Shown here: one piece after another, positions 36,541 to 48,818 of the stretch
Layout of the letters: the number at the start of each line of letters is the position of its first letter
Numbering within the stretch: the first letter of the stretch is position 1
DNA from: Chrysaora quinquecirrha
Taxonomy: Eukaryota; Cnidaria; Scyphozoa; Semaeostomeae; Pelagiidae
Length of the DNA stretch: 64,000 nucleotides
Direction: 5' to 3'
Assembly: GCA_014526335.1 (NCBI GenBank)
Contig: JACTAT010000014.1
Location: 7,100,393-7,164,392 of the forward strand
Notes under the pieces: generated by a model
Told to the model about the DNA's origin: nothing
Databases searched by the model: none
Seen by the model: only the letters and a program-made list of their open reading frames with translations
Program-made: the position numbers and the translations under genes

Positions 36541-37569
36541 AAGTCAGAACCAAAACCTATGTCTGTGTTCGTCGAGTGATTTCTTCAACTAACGGATATA
36601 TCAGAGAAGACCATCGTTTTTAAAACCACGCACAGCAGTGTCCCTGACTTTTTCAAACACAGATTACCATCAGAAACCAAATGAAATAATAAACAGTTTT
36701 TATCATCTACTGTAATTTACAGTCTTGAATGAACAGGACTTCATCTTATGAAAAGACCCCAGCTAGCGTAGCAGCAGGGAGCCCGTAATAGGAATTCAAA
36801 TATAATACTCTACATTCACTGGCCGATTCAGAGGCCATTCAACTACTGAACAATTAAAAATGCAATTGTTTTAAATTCAGTAACTCGTACACAGCAGCTG
36901 AACGATCGATGAAATTATCATCAAGCTTCGCTCTTTAATTCGGCCCTCCTCAGATGTGGGAATTAAACATTAAATAACTGGTCATCGATATAGCGCTAAG
37001 TTTCTGCCTTGTAAATGTGAACATAACCGGCTTAATATGTTTAAAACCCATTTTGTATAGCAAGCTAGATTTTCAAGCCTTATTGCGGAATACTTAAAAC
37101 CTACGAAACCTATACAGCCGCGAAAATCTCTGGATTTAATGAGCGTTGAGTTGCTTTTACGCTTTTGCGACGTCTAAAACACCGCTTCTTTATGGGAATG
37201 GTGCGTTACAGGGGGTTCAAGGCCTTTGCGAAGGGAGTTCTGCCCTGCTAAATACTGTACGTAATGCTAAATACGCTCTGTTTGGACCAAGGCCTAACAA
37301 AGAATAATATCAACTACAACGACTCCAAATATAAACACGAACCTTTACGAATGTGAAAACGTGCTTGAGGGGTTTCAACAGAATAATACTGTAGCTACTA
37401 TGAACACCAAGAGAACAAGACTAAGGTCCCACTAAGGTTTCAAAGTGTTTTATGAAAACTTGACTAGTATCAAGATCACTATTCATTCAAGACTTATTAC
37501 AGTAGTCGTACTTATCGCTACTGAGTTGATTTGCTAGATACCCACAACTACCGTGAAGCAACTAAAACG
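36541..37569. other. No feature recognised
   Basis: Unique AT-rich sequence with no domain-bearing frame. Confidence 0.45.
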
Positions 37570-37875
37570 AGCAACAACAACATTTCAATTCAATTCAATG
37601 TGAGCGAAAGTTAGAGACTTGGGAAGGAAATCTATGATTTGGGTAGCATCAAGCCATCCTCTAGTGACAAACATTTATTTTCTATAAGAAACCTATAATA
37701 AGAAACTACAGAAGCCCTTTTCATAAAAATCGATTAAAATCAAGAAACTCTACTGAATGGACTAAGATGTCAACTCAAATCAAACGCCTAAGCTTGTTCT
37801 TAATTTGTTCTTAAAATATGGGCAAAATTCAGACGCGTGTTCTTAAAAAATTGTTCTCATAAAAAAACGAGTGTA
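37570..37875. repeat. Dispersed repeat segments
   Basis: 37,570-37,626 is the reverse complement of 23,064-23,117. 37,690-37,760 (GAAACTACAGAAGCCCTTTT and AATCAAGAAACTCT) has a relative at 43,690-43,745. The end at 37,820-37,875 (GTTCTTAAAAAATTG, CTCATAAAAAAACGAGTGTA) resembles the right ends of the TACAC...ATAAG MITEs. Confidence 0.6.
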
Positions 37876-38039
37876 CGTATATGCATATATCAGAGCTTTT
37901 ATTTCTGTTAAACAGAATTATTAAATTTGCTTACCATCATACAATAGGCCAAAATAAGTGCATAATTTCATTAGGTTTTCTGATCTTACGATTTCTACTT
38001 TAGTTTAGTTTTCAATCCAGTTATGATTTTTTCTTTCGA

Positions 38040-38510
38040 CAGTAAACTACTGTGGTGGATAAGTACTATTGTGGTGGGTAATAATGCTTGATATGGTGGG
38101 TTATTATGCTTGATGTGGTGGTGTTTTTTGCGTACTGTGGTGGATACGAAATCAAAGCAAAATCTATAGATCAAGCAAGAAAAAAAACAAAACCAACCAC
38201 ACCAAGCTTAATAACCCGCCACATCAGTGCTTATCCACCACAGTTCGCAAAAACACCAAAACACCAAGCATAATAACCCATCCACATCAAGCATAATAAC
38301 CCACCACAGTAGTGCTAATCCACCACAGTACGCAAAATATACCACCACAGTAGTGCGGATGCACCACAGTAGTGCAAAAACACCAAAACACCAAGCATAA
38401 TAACCCATCCACATCCAGCATAATAACCCACCACAGTAGTGCTAATCCACCACAGTACGCAAAATATACCACCACAGTAGTGCGGATGCACCACAGTAGT
38501 GCGTATAGAT
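38040..38510. repeat. CCACCACAGTA minisatellite with an inverted arm
   Basis: The plus strand at 38,190-38,510 holds about twelve CCACCACAGTA/G motifs in a 127-bp higher unit (AAGCATAATAACCCATCC at 38,266 and 38,393). The stretch 38,045-38,145 carries the same motifs in the opposite orientation (CTGTGGTGG, GGTGGGTTATTATGCTTG). The two arms flank a spacer of about 40 bp, so the region can form a large hairpin. ORFs here are low-complexity by-products. Confidence 0.9.
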
Positions 38511-38912
38511 TCGCTAGCATGGCAATATGAATGTTGTGACCCTCGCAACCTAAAACACCTTGGTGGGTCACATGTTTGATTTTTTTGAGAATAATAATAG
38601 TTTCACAATCGAATGGATTCAAACAAATACATTTCATTACACAATTACATTCTCAGAACAAAATTCAATTTTATCTAATCTTGCATTGTAATATTTATAT
38701 TAAATTACATTATTACTATAATAAGCTAATTTGCAATTAGGTTATATTATATGACAAATTTAATATATTAATCCAATAAAGGTAGTTACGAAATTGATGG
38801 ATAATTCCAATTATGATCATTATTATCTCTTGTTTACTCTATTTTTTGTCCATTGAGAAATTTTCAATTTTCATGAGAAGACAGGGTTGAAGATACGAGG
38901 CCTCAATTACGC
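38511..38912. other. AT-rich sequence, no feature
   Basis: Very AT-rich between the minisatellite and the next MITE. Confidence 0.5.
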
Positions 38913-39285
38913 TACAAGGTTTTATAAGGAACCTTTGGTCTGAGTTTGAGACTGGAGTGCTAGAGTTCTTTAATTTTTCAACAAAATGAGGCTGAAAGTT
39001 CCTTATACTGTTCCTTGTCTTGAGATATGTACAAATACTAATTTTTACAGCAAATGCATACTTGCTTCATTTTCTAACTTTTAATATACATTGAGTCTTT
39101 TTGGGAAGAACGATAGGAAAAATTTATTGTTATTCTGTTTCTTATTCGTACAAACCGTCTTGTTCTCGAAAAAAACTTATTCTTAGTTTTTCATCCGAGC
39201 CTCAAAATTCCTTAAAGTTCCTTAATTTTTTGCGAATTTTCATCCTCGAGTTCCTTATAAAGGTGCTCCTTATAAAAAACGTGTA
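38913..39285. mobile_element. MITE related to the 19.9 kb element
   Basis: About 373 bp. The left end TACAAGGTTTTATAAGGAAC and the inverted right end (TACACGTTTTTTATAAGGAG on the opposite strand) match the AAGGAAC family. The interior repeats AGTTCCTTA and AAAGTTCCTTAA. No transposase. Confidence 0.75.
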
Positions 39286-39639
39286 CGCCGGAATGAAGTA
39301 TCCGCGCTATGATTATCGTTACCGTTCCGTTAAACGATTTATCCAGCAAATATACACGAGCGCAGTGCCATGGTTTCAAAGAGATCATTGAGTTACACTT
39401 AGATGTAGCTCCTTCGTAGCTTTGATTCACACTTCTTTTGCGAAACAATAGGAAAACAAGCTCTCGGAGCTCTGTATAAAAATTGGCATGATTAGACTGT
39501 GCCAACGCGTTCCGTCTTGATTTTCGCATCACCTCCAGAGCGGAATGATTGTCAAGACGATACGCGGAGCGATTTACACCCTATAGAGTCGTCATAGTAT
39601 AACTGAAAGCCGTATCCACTGCAAAATTCAAGACGCGAC

Positions 39640-39805
39640 CAGGATGCCGGCGGATTGTGACATGGACCGAATATGCATGTTTTCACAACCAATTTGTCGT
39701 GAATGGCGAACACAAGGATAGATTTTTCCACAAGTGGCATCCCACAATAAGATGGGATTCGAACCTGAACTGCATGATCAGAGAGCCAACGAGGATTTTA
39801 TGACA
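39640..39805 (-). mobile_element. tRNA-derived SINE-like unit
   Basis: On the minus strand it reads GTTGGCTCTCTGATCATGC, then CAGGTTCGAATCCCATC (a perfect box B at 39,754-39,765), GGGATGCCACTTGTGGAA and GTTCGCCATTCACGA. It is the best-preserved box B of the family besides the 44.19 kb copy. The unit is truncated on its 5' side. Confidence 0.75.
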
Positions 39806-42800
39806 AACATAACAAACGGCGGCACAATGTAACAGTACATGTGTGCAGAATTAGCTCTTTGTGGGATTGTGTGGGAAGGACGTACAGTAGAAAGCCCTTC
39901 AAAATATCGCATGCATTGCGTTTCTTGTAGCACTTAGCGTCACGGCTGATCTCTGTCTCGGCAAAGTGCTTGGCCATCCCTGGCCATAGCGCATGACAAA
40001 TCTTCCCCCACTCCCTCACACAAAGCGCGATTATAGTTTTGGAAATTAACGTTACACCAACGTTTTTGCGACTAAAATGGTGAAAGAAGTGAAGAGTCCA
40101 TCGTGATCAAAGCCGTCTGGACATATGTTAGGGAAACGTAGCCTAAGAAATAGAAATAAACATGCATATTAATGTCTAAACATGGGCCACCAATTGTAGA
40201 AAAATTATATTAAGTACCCCTCCCCCTGGGATATCACCGCCCCATCGCATATCACCGGTCCGACCGACAATAGCCAAATACTGTGAACAATAAACACTGT
40301 AGCCTGCTCGCAGACTCGACTGTTTTACATGTCGCGCGCTATAAGGTGAACTTTCCTTCTGCACGTCCAGTAGACAAATGAACTCAGTAGCCTAAGGCTA
40401 GAATACGCGAAGCACACCCAAAGTCCTGTTATTGACACAATTCGTCACACCTTATAGAAAGCTCTTTAATAGGAAAAGAACAAAGCAGTCAGCTTACAAA
40501 TTAGATGACTCTGCTAATCCGTCATCTAATTAGAAAGTACTATAACTGGGTGATTTTGTCACCTTGCGACTTACATTGGTGGTGCGATAAAACAGAGATT
40601 AAGACGTTGTAATATATTGTCTCTAGCGTATGTCACACTAAAATAATGATTATGATTTTTTGGTATGACATTATTATAACAGCGACTTGATAAACCTGAT
40701 AGCTCTTTCGTGAACTTGAGATTAACAAATACATATATCTCTCTTCAGTACTGTATATCTTCATGTAAACCTACAATAAACTGTAGGTGAAATCCAATGG
40801 GCGAATGTGAATTCACAATGAAACATTCAGCCTTTAAGAATGTACTAGATGAATGACCCCCGAATGACCCTATTATTCAACATAGCCAGTTGTAGTTATA
40901 AGAACAGCTAGGTCCATCTACACAGGGTCTAATGGAGTAGCCGGGTGCCCTTATGAAATATGACTGATAAGGGGGCATCTCAGACGTCAAATTTTAACAA
41001 GGCAAATGGTCATTCTAAACATTATATTTTACAGACTCACAAACTTTGACGGAAGATATTGAAACTATTCAAATTTGAAGTATATAGAACAAGTTAGCCT
41101 TTCAGTCTTTCTTACAGATATTCAACATTGTATTGGGGGTGACAAGAGGTCACAAAAAGAGTTTGCTTAATTTGCATGTTTTTCAAATGATGACTCATTT
41201 CAAATGATATATAACTGCATATGCTAAGCAAGACCAAAATCTTTCCGACAATGGACATGAAGCAGATTAACACAGAAACAATGAAATGTTATGGTTTTAC
41301 TGACAGGTCCCCTTGAGAACCCCCATCATCTGTGGCACTTACTAAGAACACAAAATGTGACTCTGAGACCGTTAATGAAACTAATGGTGGCAAAGAAATT
41401 GTGTGTCATTCACAAACAGTATCACTCTAAGCATAGGTAAACCCGAGACCAGACACCCCTAGCAATGACACACCCATAGTATCTCACTATAAGTAATTCC
41501 TTAGCTCTTGCTTTTTACACACAAAATGGCAATAATTAAGGAATGATTATTACACAAAAAAATAAATAATAAATAATAACAAAATAATAAATATTTTGTG
41601 GATAAATCTAAAAGTCTGACACCCACACTGATCACAAACTTCTAAATTCAATGATAAATCATCACCATGGGCAACCAAATGATCTATTCTCCAAGTAAGA
41701 ATCCCAAAAACAGATGACATCCCAAAAAGCTTATTTGGTAAATTAGAGGCATGGTACTTCTTAGCATGAGTTTATTCTATCACCTGCAGTCCATACAAAC
41801 AACAATAAGATATTTATCAATCCAAACACCAAAGTATTATGTGAGAAATAAAAGGCATTGAAGAAAACTCTGCAGTAAACAGACTTTAAGGCTGATTAAA
41901 ATGACTGTAAGATAAGGATGACATAACAAGTCTAGTTTGGCAACCAACTTTTATGAAACTTATGCCTTTAATTCATAAATTATGCAGGGGAATTAGATGC
42001 ATGAATTGGATTGCATGCAGTGATTATACACATTTCATCCAACTCATGAGTTAAGTTAATTATTACCAGTGCTTAAATGGAGGTACAACATATGGGGAAA
42101 ATTGTAAAGCAAATTGCAAAAAGTCTTTAAAATGACTGTGCAAAGGTGTGTTAGGTGCAAGTAGCTAGGACTCAGTAGATTAAACTAATGCGATCTTGTC
42201 TCTGGCTTTGGTGCTACCTACCATAGCTGTGGCTCAAGCTTTGACATGCTGAACTCCTGACACCACAAGCAAGTTAGACCACCATGCCACAGCATATTGT
42301 GCAAACTGCAAGGCTCGTAATAATCATAGCTTCTACTGTAGATTTGAAATTGTAATACAACTTCACTGTTCTCTGTTCCTCATGCTTCTATTCTAAACTT
42401 ACGATTAAAAATACTTGCCACTAACTATCCATACATACGAACTTAAACGCGTAAAGGGCTGTAAACAAAATAGACTATCTATATAGCAAACTGCTGACTT
42501 TATGCATGTGCATGGAGAGATGACTTGCCTATTTATAACAAAAGTCTATACAATGAAAAACTTTAATACTTAAAACTGGAGGCTTAAGACAAGCCTGAGG
42601 CTAAAATAACACATATATTTCCATATAGGTATCTTATCAACACGAAACCTCCACTAGTTATTCAGCTAATTAATTCTCCTAGGTAAACCATATTAAAAGA
42701 ATCCAATTCACCAACGCTTATCTATGGCCTAAATTCTTTGGTTAGCTAGTTCGTTCTAGTTAGTAAACCAAAACAAATATAGGTACAAAATTCACTGCGC

Positions 42801-44050
42801 TTTAGAAAAACTTGATAAACTTACCTATATCTAGCTAACAGGAAAACACTGCATAGCATTGCTTGGAAAACATCGTGAAGTTTGGCAAAACATTCATAAA
42901 CCAGTAGTGACTCGGATTACACAGCAAGAAAAGTTTTGTTTCCTCTGTGTGGCAATGTTGATAGGAAATCAGATATCGCGTGTCGCTAGGACAAGTTATT
43001 GATAACAAAAAAAGATTTTGAATGTCGTGTCTTCTTGGAGAACAGGCGGCGAACAGTTGGAAATTTCATGCAAAGCAAAGTCACGACCAGCAATTTTCAT
43101 TCTTTTCATTTTTCCTGATTTGCCCGCTTGGCCTCCCATTAGGCTCCAAAGTTCAAATCCGTCATTCTAGGCCTAAATAAATAGGACTTAGAGCTCTGCA
43201 CCTTAGCAATACGAAAAGCAAAAATGCACTCAGCAAATACACTGTTACTTGTTTAAAATGAAACACCAAGCTCCATCTGCTTTCCTTGCTTTTGTCTGTG
43301 TAAATAGTTCAGGAAATAAAGCAAATTTTTACTTCAGCAGCGGTAAGCACAGGACGAGCAGAGGAAAAACTGCAAAATCGCTCATGCGTTCCGAATTTAC
43401 TGCCTGACGCTGCGCAGCATTTCGTAGAAAAGTTGTTGTTGCTTCTTGATTGTCGCCAAAATCGCAAATCGCAGAAGACTTTTCACGCCCCAAAAAGTTA
43501 ATGCACAACTTTTACCAGTATTTTGTACGTTTTATGTGCATTCAAAATTTTTGATTCTGTCTTTGTTGAAGAAAAACATATTGCATCATTAAAAGTATGA
43601 TGTTGCTCTTATTTAGGTACTTTAATTTTGTTGTTCTGCTTTTTTAGAAAAACATTCAAAAGTCACTTTGAAGCCTAAAGCTCTTTTTAGGAACTACACA
43701 AGCCCTTTTCGTTTCTTTCGTAAAGATCAAGAAACTCTTCTTGAATACTGTACTACTAGAAAGGCAACCTAAAACCCTGACAATTTTTTCCTTTTGTATT
43801 TTCTCAACTCTTCTTAACCAAAAATAGTACATAATTAGGCTATCCTCGTATATTTCAGTGAATAAGAAACTTCTGATTCTTGGAAAATTAAGAAACTTTT
43901 GCTATACCAAAATTGCCACGACTCAGGAGACCCTGCTGTCTTTCACGGACCAAAGTTTTTAATAAAAGAATTGGCGTATCTATCTAACTGTAATACATCA
44001 AATCTAACAAACTAGGTTCACGAACTATAATATAGCGCGAAAAAATCCAG
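39806..44050. other. Long stretch without a supported gene
   Basis: Contains a 10-bp-arm inverted repeat at 40,500-40,530 (ATTAGATGAC/GTCATCTAAT), an AAATAAT simple stretch at about 41,560-41,605 and a dispersed repeat at 43,690-43,745. ORFs are short and motif-free. The missing 3' exon of the mucin gene could lie here or in 44-46.7 kb, but I could not identify it. Confidence 0.4.
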
Positions 44051-44054
44051 CGCG

Positions 44055-44425
44055 AAAAAATGGTAGAAAATGTCAAACGGGAGGAGAATCTTGGGCTGTA
44101 TGGCGTGGAGAGTTACTCAGCGATTTCATTGAGCTCTATAGGTTCTATTGCTCAGTGGAAACGTCGTTGGCTCTCTGGCCATACAGTCCAGGTTCGAATC
44201 CCATCTTTTTGTGGTATGCCACTTGCGGAAAATCTACCAATAGTATTTGCCATTCGCTATATATATTATGTATGGTGCGGAAGAAGGTTCAAAATAGCCG
44301 AAACAAGAAAAATATCAAACGAGAGGAGAGCCTTGGGCTGTATGACTTACTCTCATCATACAGTCCAGTTACGAATCCCATCTTATTGTGATATGCCATG
44401 TGGAAATATCTATCCATGAAATCAT
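44055..44425 (+). mobile_element. tRNA-derived SINE-like dimer
   Basis: Two tandem units. The first has a box A-like ATTGCTCAGTGG at about 44,147 and box B GGTTCGAATCCC at 44,191-44,202, followed by GGTATGCCACTTGCGGAA and GGTGCGGAAGAAGGTTC. The second repeats AACGAGAGGAGAGCCTTGGG and CATACAGTCCAG but has an internal deletion and a damaged box B (AGTTACGAATCCC). Same family as 33.56-34.16 and 39.64 kb. Confidence 0.8.
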
Positions 44426-46255
44426 GAAAATATATCTCTAACGAATTAAATATACTATAAAGCGTAATTTTGATTTTCTGTGTTATGCCTCCCTCTCTTA
44501 TAATACGACTTACCTTTTTGTTCTAGCTCTTCGCCTCATAGCTGCAATTGTCTTAAATCGATTGAAATTCTTTTCTCTAACAGGTTTCGTACAAAGTGCA
44601 GCGAGTAGAGTGCCCAAAAAACGCATAAATAGTTGATATTTGGTAAAGTAAGCCCCACTAGCTCAGCTGGGGAGATCGAACGAAAACAAATCGGTACTGA
44701 GCGACTTTGGACTCTTATGGACGATACACACCGATCGACTGAGTGGAAATATATTGACTTCTTGTCATCGTACGGTGTTGGATTCAGGTCATTTAATTGA
44801 ACGGTTTTAGATTGTTATAGTTAGCCATGTGAATTGGAAATCATAGGAAATATCTGTGTTTTTATTTTGGATTTTCCCGTTATGTTCAAGCTAGGAGGAT
44901 AAAGATATCAGAAATCTTGCATTGGTTTTGGGCTGTTCTCAGCTATAATCAATTTGATGAATGATTCTAAACGCATTTTTATAGGAAGCTAAGCTCAAGA
45001 TTACTATTCAGTTTCTTAAACTGTATTGTTGTTTAAAAGTATGACGGTGACACCAATTTAACAGCCACTTTACTGTAGAGGTAGAAAAACCCAGGGTCGA
45101 AAACCAAATGAAACCAAAGAGAGAACTCTTCGTACACACATTAACGATCGAAGGAAAAGCTTTAAAAGCAACCATAACCTAAAATACGATCGCAAATTCC
45201 AACGGAAAAGTAGTATACTGTCCAACTTCTGAGTTTCTCAAATTTGAGGGTATAATTGGTACTGCAGTTTCTTGGTTTTGGTATTATCTGAGGGGTCTTT
45301 TCCAACAATTTCTGCACTTTTTAACAGTCTAGTAAAATTTTCCCATTAGGAAACTGACTTCGATTCCGACTTCTCGAGGAAAGTTTCTTAATTCCTCAAA
45401 CTTGTAGTGAGATCTTTGTCTACATTTCCGATGATCAGTACGTAGAGCGCTAATTTCAAGCATGACTTGGATGGAGTAGTCACTTTGGTTTCCTTAATGC
45501 AGAACCTCTTCGGATATCAAGCTAAGATGGTTCTTATTGATTCGGTAGAAAATAAATAATTTCAGGTTGTAGGTTTTATAAAGGTTCTGATATAATAACG
45601 GTTTTTACTTTATAGCTAGCGCAAGTTTACTGTATTAGCGTTAATATCGCTATCCATATGCAGTAGACGACTAAATAAAAAGACTTGCTTTCATTGCTGC
45701 TAATTCTAATATATATGATTAATTAAGCCATAAATAACCTATACTCTAATCAACAAATCATAATAAATAATGATTATAATTAGTGCAGTCATTTGACTAA
45801 CGGTATTCCAGCTGATTAATGAATCAGAATGGTAATCATTTCAGCGATTCCATTTCAGGCTTACAGTGATTCATGATTGATTGAACTAATTGTATTGGTG
45901 TATTTGTTGGCAGTGTATTTTATAATTAAGAATGTTAGAAATATTAGTTTAAGATTATGGATTGAGATATTAAAATGTGATTTACTGTCATTTCATGATA
46001 TAGTTATTTTTTATTTATACGTTAACGTTCCGTGCAATACAATTAATGCAATAACCAAACATCATAAGCTATATATAACTAATAAAATCAAATAAACTTA
46101 AGAAGCAAAAATAAAGTGCGTATCGATTAAATCGTTCAGCTAGAATATTAGAGTTATTTGATTACTTTCTGTATTTAGCTCTTTTATTTTTAATCATGTC
46201 GGCAGCCATGCTTCCAAGGTCGTGCAGATTGATAGCTCTACGCTTTCGTGATGGT
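44426..46255. other. No supported gene
   Basis: A tRNA-5'-half-like ACTAGCTCAGCTGGGGAG at about 44,656 lacks the rest of a tRNA. The remainder is AT-rich unique sequence. Confidence 0.4.
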
Positions 46256-46259
46256 CTTT

Positions 46260-46500
46260 TCGACTAAGCAACTGGACTTTTGGTCCAGCCCTCGAAGTTG
46301 CTTAAAATATCTAGCATTTCAGCCCTCACAGAATGACTGGTACCCCTAAAAACTCTTATTTTAGCTCTTTTCTTGCTTTTCAATGTAATTGACAAGTTTG
46401 CAACGATGTACTTTATAAGGAAAGCTATCTTAACCAAAAATTTTAAGAAAATTTCAGCCCTAGTTGCTTATTGACCAGTTGCTTATTACATTTGACATTT
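46260..46500. mobile_element. MITE of the AAGCAAC family
   Basis: Shares CTAAGCAACTGGAC, CAGCCCTCGAAGTTGCTTA and TTTCAGCCCTAGTTGCTTAT with the 29.65 kb MITE. Both ends carry the AAGCAAC word in opposite orientations. The ends are less clear than in the 29.65 kb copy. Confidence 0.65.
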
Positions 46501-46519
46501 GCATATAAAGTAAAGTAAT

Positions 46520-46705
46520 TTACGTTTGGCCACGTCTTAAAACATTTGCTCAGCAAACATTTTTTGCTTGCGTCAAGCAAAAATTGCTTATGAACTTTTG
46601 CAAAAGATTGCACAGCAAGTTTTCCTGGTCAAGAAATCTCTTGTGACGTGGCCAAACGCTCAAACATCGCTTGATTAGCAAATTTCAGTTATGTGACAAA
46701 CAGTG
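46520..46705. repeat. Dispersed element with GTTTGGCCACGTC inverted ends
   Basis: TTTGGCCACGTC at the left and GACGTGGCCAAAC at about 46,645 face each other. The interior repeats the GCTTGC/AGCAAA words. It is related to sequence at 20,780-20,960 beside the 169-bp array. Confidence 0.65.
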
Positions 46706-46747
46706 TTTCATCGTTTGCCCTTGGCTTCATTACGCTGTAAATCATAC

Positions 46748-46986
46748 CTGTATATCTTCTTCTCCTGCTGGACATTTCAGTATCGCATTGTGAGTCTTAA
46801 CTTTCTTGGGCTTACAGCAAGTGCATGATGGTGTAAAGGAGTTTTCGCCGATCGTTGCCATGGTACTACTTTCGCAGATTCCACCACAGCCGGTCTGTGG
46901 GAAGGGCTCGAATGAGGTACAGTTTCCTTTCTTCAACTGCGCTGATCCATAACTCTTCAGCTTACAATCGTTAGTTGGAGGAGGTA
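46748..46986 (-). CDS. Mucin-like protein, C-terminal cystine-knot (CTCK) exon
   Basis: Starts after a TTTATTTTTATAG acceptor with two bases that complete a Val codon from the linker exon, and ends at a perfect CAG/GTATGA donor in phase 0. It encodes PPPTNDCKLK, then a Cys-rich domain with GNC, TGCGGIC, PSCTCCKP and LKCPAGEE. The CGGxC...CxCC spacing is that of the C-terminal cystine knot found at the ends of mucins, von Willebrand factor and SCO-spondin, where it drives disulphide-linked dimerisation in the secretory pathway. Eight cysteines are present. The final CxC of the family is missing from this exon and must be in a further exon to the left that I did not find. Dimerisation of this protein is inferred from the family. 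Confidence 0.85.
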
Positions 46987-48483
46987 CTATAAAAATAAAT
47001 AACTCGGTTAGAATACAGAGCAAGAAAGGTAATATGTACGGATTAGGTAATTTGGAAGGATTAGATTTATTCCATAAATCGTAGTTTTCGTCCCTTTAGA
47101 CCAATCTAATTTAGCCTGTGTGCAGCCTCAAACTCTTCTTTCGTAAAGAGTAGGGCTAATCTAATTTCGATAGGTCTCTCAGAACTACCACTCTGAGCTT
47201 AAGGTTGTGATTGCTGTTTGCGAAGAGTGGGACTTATACAATGAGTTTTGCACGCATGGGATATGAAAGATCTGAGCATTAGGCCGCCCAATTCAATTTT
47301 TTAAAGTAAATATTTGTTGCTGTTGCTTAAGGCTGCCGTTACTGTTTGCGAAGAGTGAGACTTATGTAACGAGTCTATGGTAGGGTTTAGGGATAGACCA
47401 TTTCAAAGAGGTCTGGGTCGGCGTGATACTTTTCTGGAAGATGGAGCATGTTGAGTAGGCGAATCCTTTCCACATTTAACAACCTGTTTTGGAAGTCGCT
47501 TTAAGGACAGGTAGCTTATTTGGGTAAATGTGAAAGAAAGGACTAAAGTCCAGTTTGTCTGCTCAAGGAGACATTTGATCAAGTATTCCTTTTGTGAGTT
47601 ACTAGCATCTCTTTTCCTGAGTTTCTGCAGATATTTTCAGCATTTATTGTCCCAGATTACTTTTCTCTCATTGTCTTCATTATTCGTGAATTCGTGAATT
47701 TGCTGTATTACCTCTCCTTAAGCGATCGCAATCCCGGTCGCAGCAGGCGGATGAAAACAGGCATCCTTGTACTGTTTCTTTAGCGTAGCGACGTAATGAC
47801 GCTGAGGAAAACTCTATAAATTTACGCTGTTGAAGGCCTAGGAGGTCGTCTTTGTTGAAACAATTAGCCTGCGTGCAAACTTCACAAAGAGGGAATTGTA
47901 AAGTCTGCGAATTAGCGTCCGTTTTCGAGTTCTGTGACCTCGATTTCCTCCTTCACAGAGGAGGTCGATCTTGCGCAAGAAATTGCCTCCGCTTTACTCG
48001 TCCGAACGTCCCGCAGAGCAGACACGCACTGACCACTGATCAAATTGAAAATGTTGGATGATGGAATATGCTGTCTTTGCTTTCGAAGAGACTGTTTTGA
48101 AGCACGATCGAAATATTGTGGAGGGATCTGGCGTTTTTAATCCGAAAGCAGATTAGTCTCGATTTTATTTATTTGCCTCCATTTTTGAAATATATTTGCA
48201 AAAATTGTGTTGATTTGTTGAAGAAGGGGAGGTTATAAAAGACGAACTGGCCAAAGTCAACAAAAAGCTTAAGTTAAAATACAATAAAAAAGCAGCAGCC
48301 ACTGACACAGTTATTGGGTTTCGCGAGGACGAAGCTCTGCCCAGATCGGAGCGCCCATCGAAGATTAGAAGGGTTTTTATCGTCGGAGGCAGAGGAAATG
48401 ACAGCAGGGACAGGCCTATTACTAGGCCTACTGCATCATGTATTTTGATCATTAATCTTGATCCAACTATAATGTTTCGATCT

Positions 48484-48818
48484 TAGGGCGTATTTTTTGG
48501 TTACCTCCTGTTTTTAGCAGACCTTCCTAATTCTGAAAACGGTAGACTTAGCAGGAAAAAGTTTCCTGAACCAAAAAACACAGCTGCCGAAAACGGTAGG
48601 CTGATCAGAATAAGCTCGAATTAAACCATTCATTTTAAAGCGAGAACGAGATTCCTTGCGATGTCTGCGAAACCTTCCAGCTTCGGGGACAGAAGGTTTT
48701 GAAGGCCTACCAAACCTGCCGTTTTCAGAAGACGGTACCAAAAAAATACGTTCCGACGTCTACCGAAAAGAGAAGGCGTCTGCTGAAAACAGAATGTGAC
48801 CAAAAAAATACGCCCTAG
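48484..48818. mobile_element. MITE with TAGGGCGTATTTTTTGGT ends
   Basis: About 335 bp. Left end TAGGGCGTATTTTTTGGT, inverted at the right end (ACCAAAAAAATACGCCCTA). The similarity continues inward through CTGTTTTTAGCAG. The interior repeats CGAAAACGGTAG and GCCGTTTTCAGA. No coding capacity. Confidence 0.82.

Noticed and set aside
44140..44210. Functional tRNA gene
   Set aside because: Box A- and box B-like motifs are present, but acceptor and T stems do not form, and the same sequence recurs as a SINE-like family.
47852..48061. Cys-containing 69-codon plus ORF
   Set aside because: Cysteine spacing fits no domain I recognise, and it lies in the mucin intron on the other strand.
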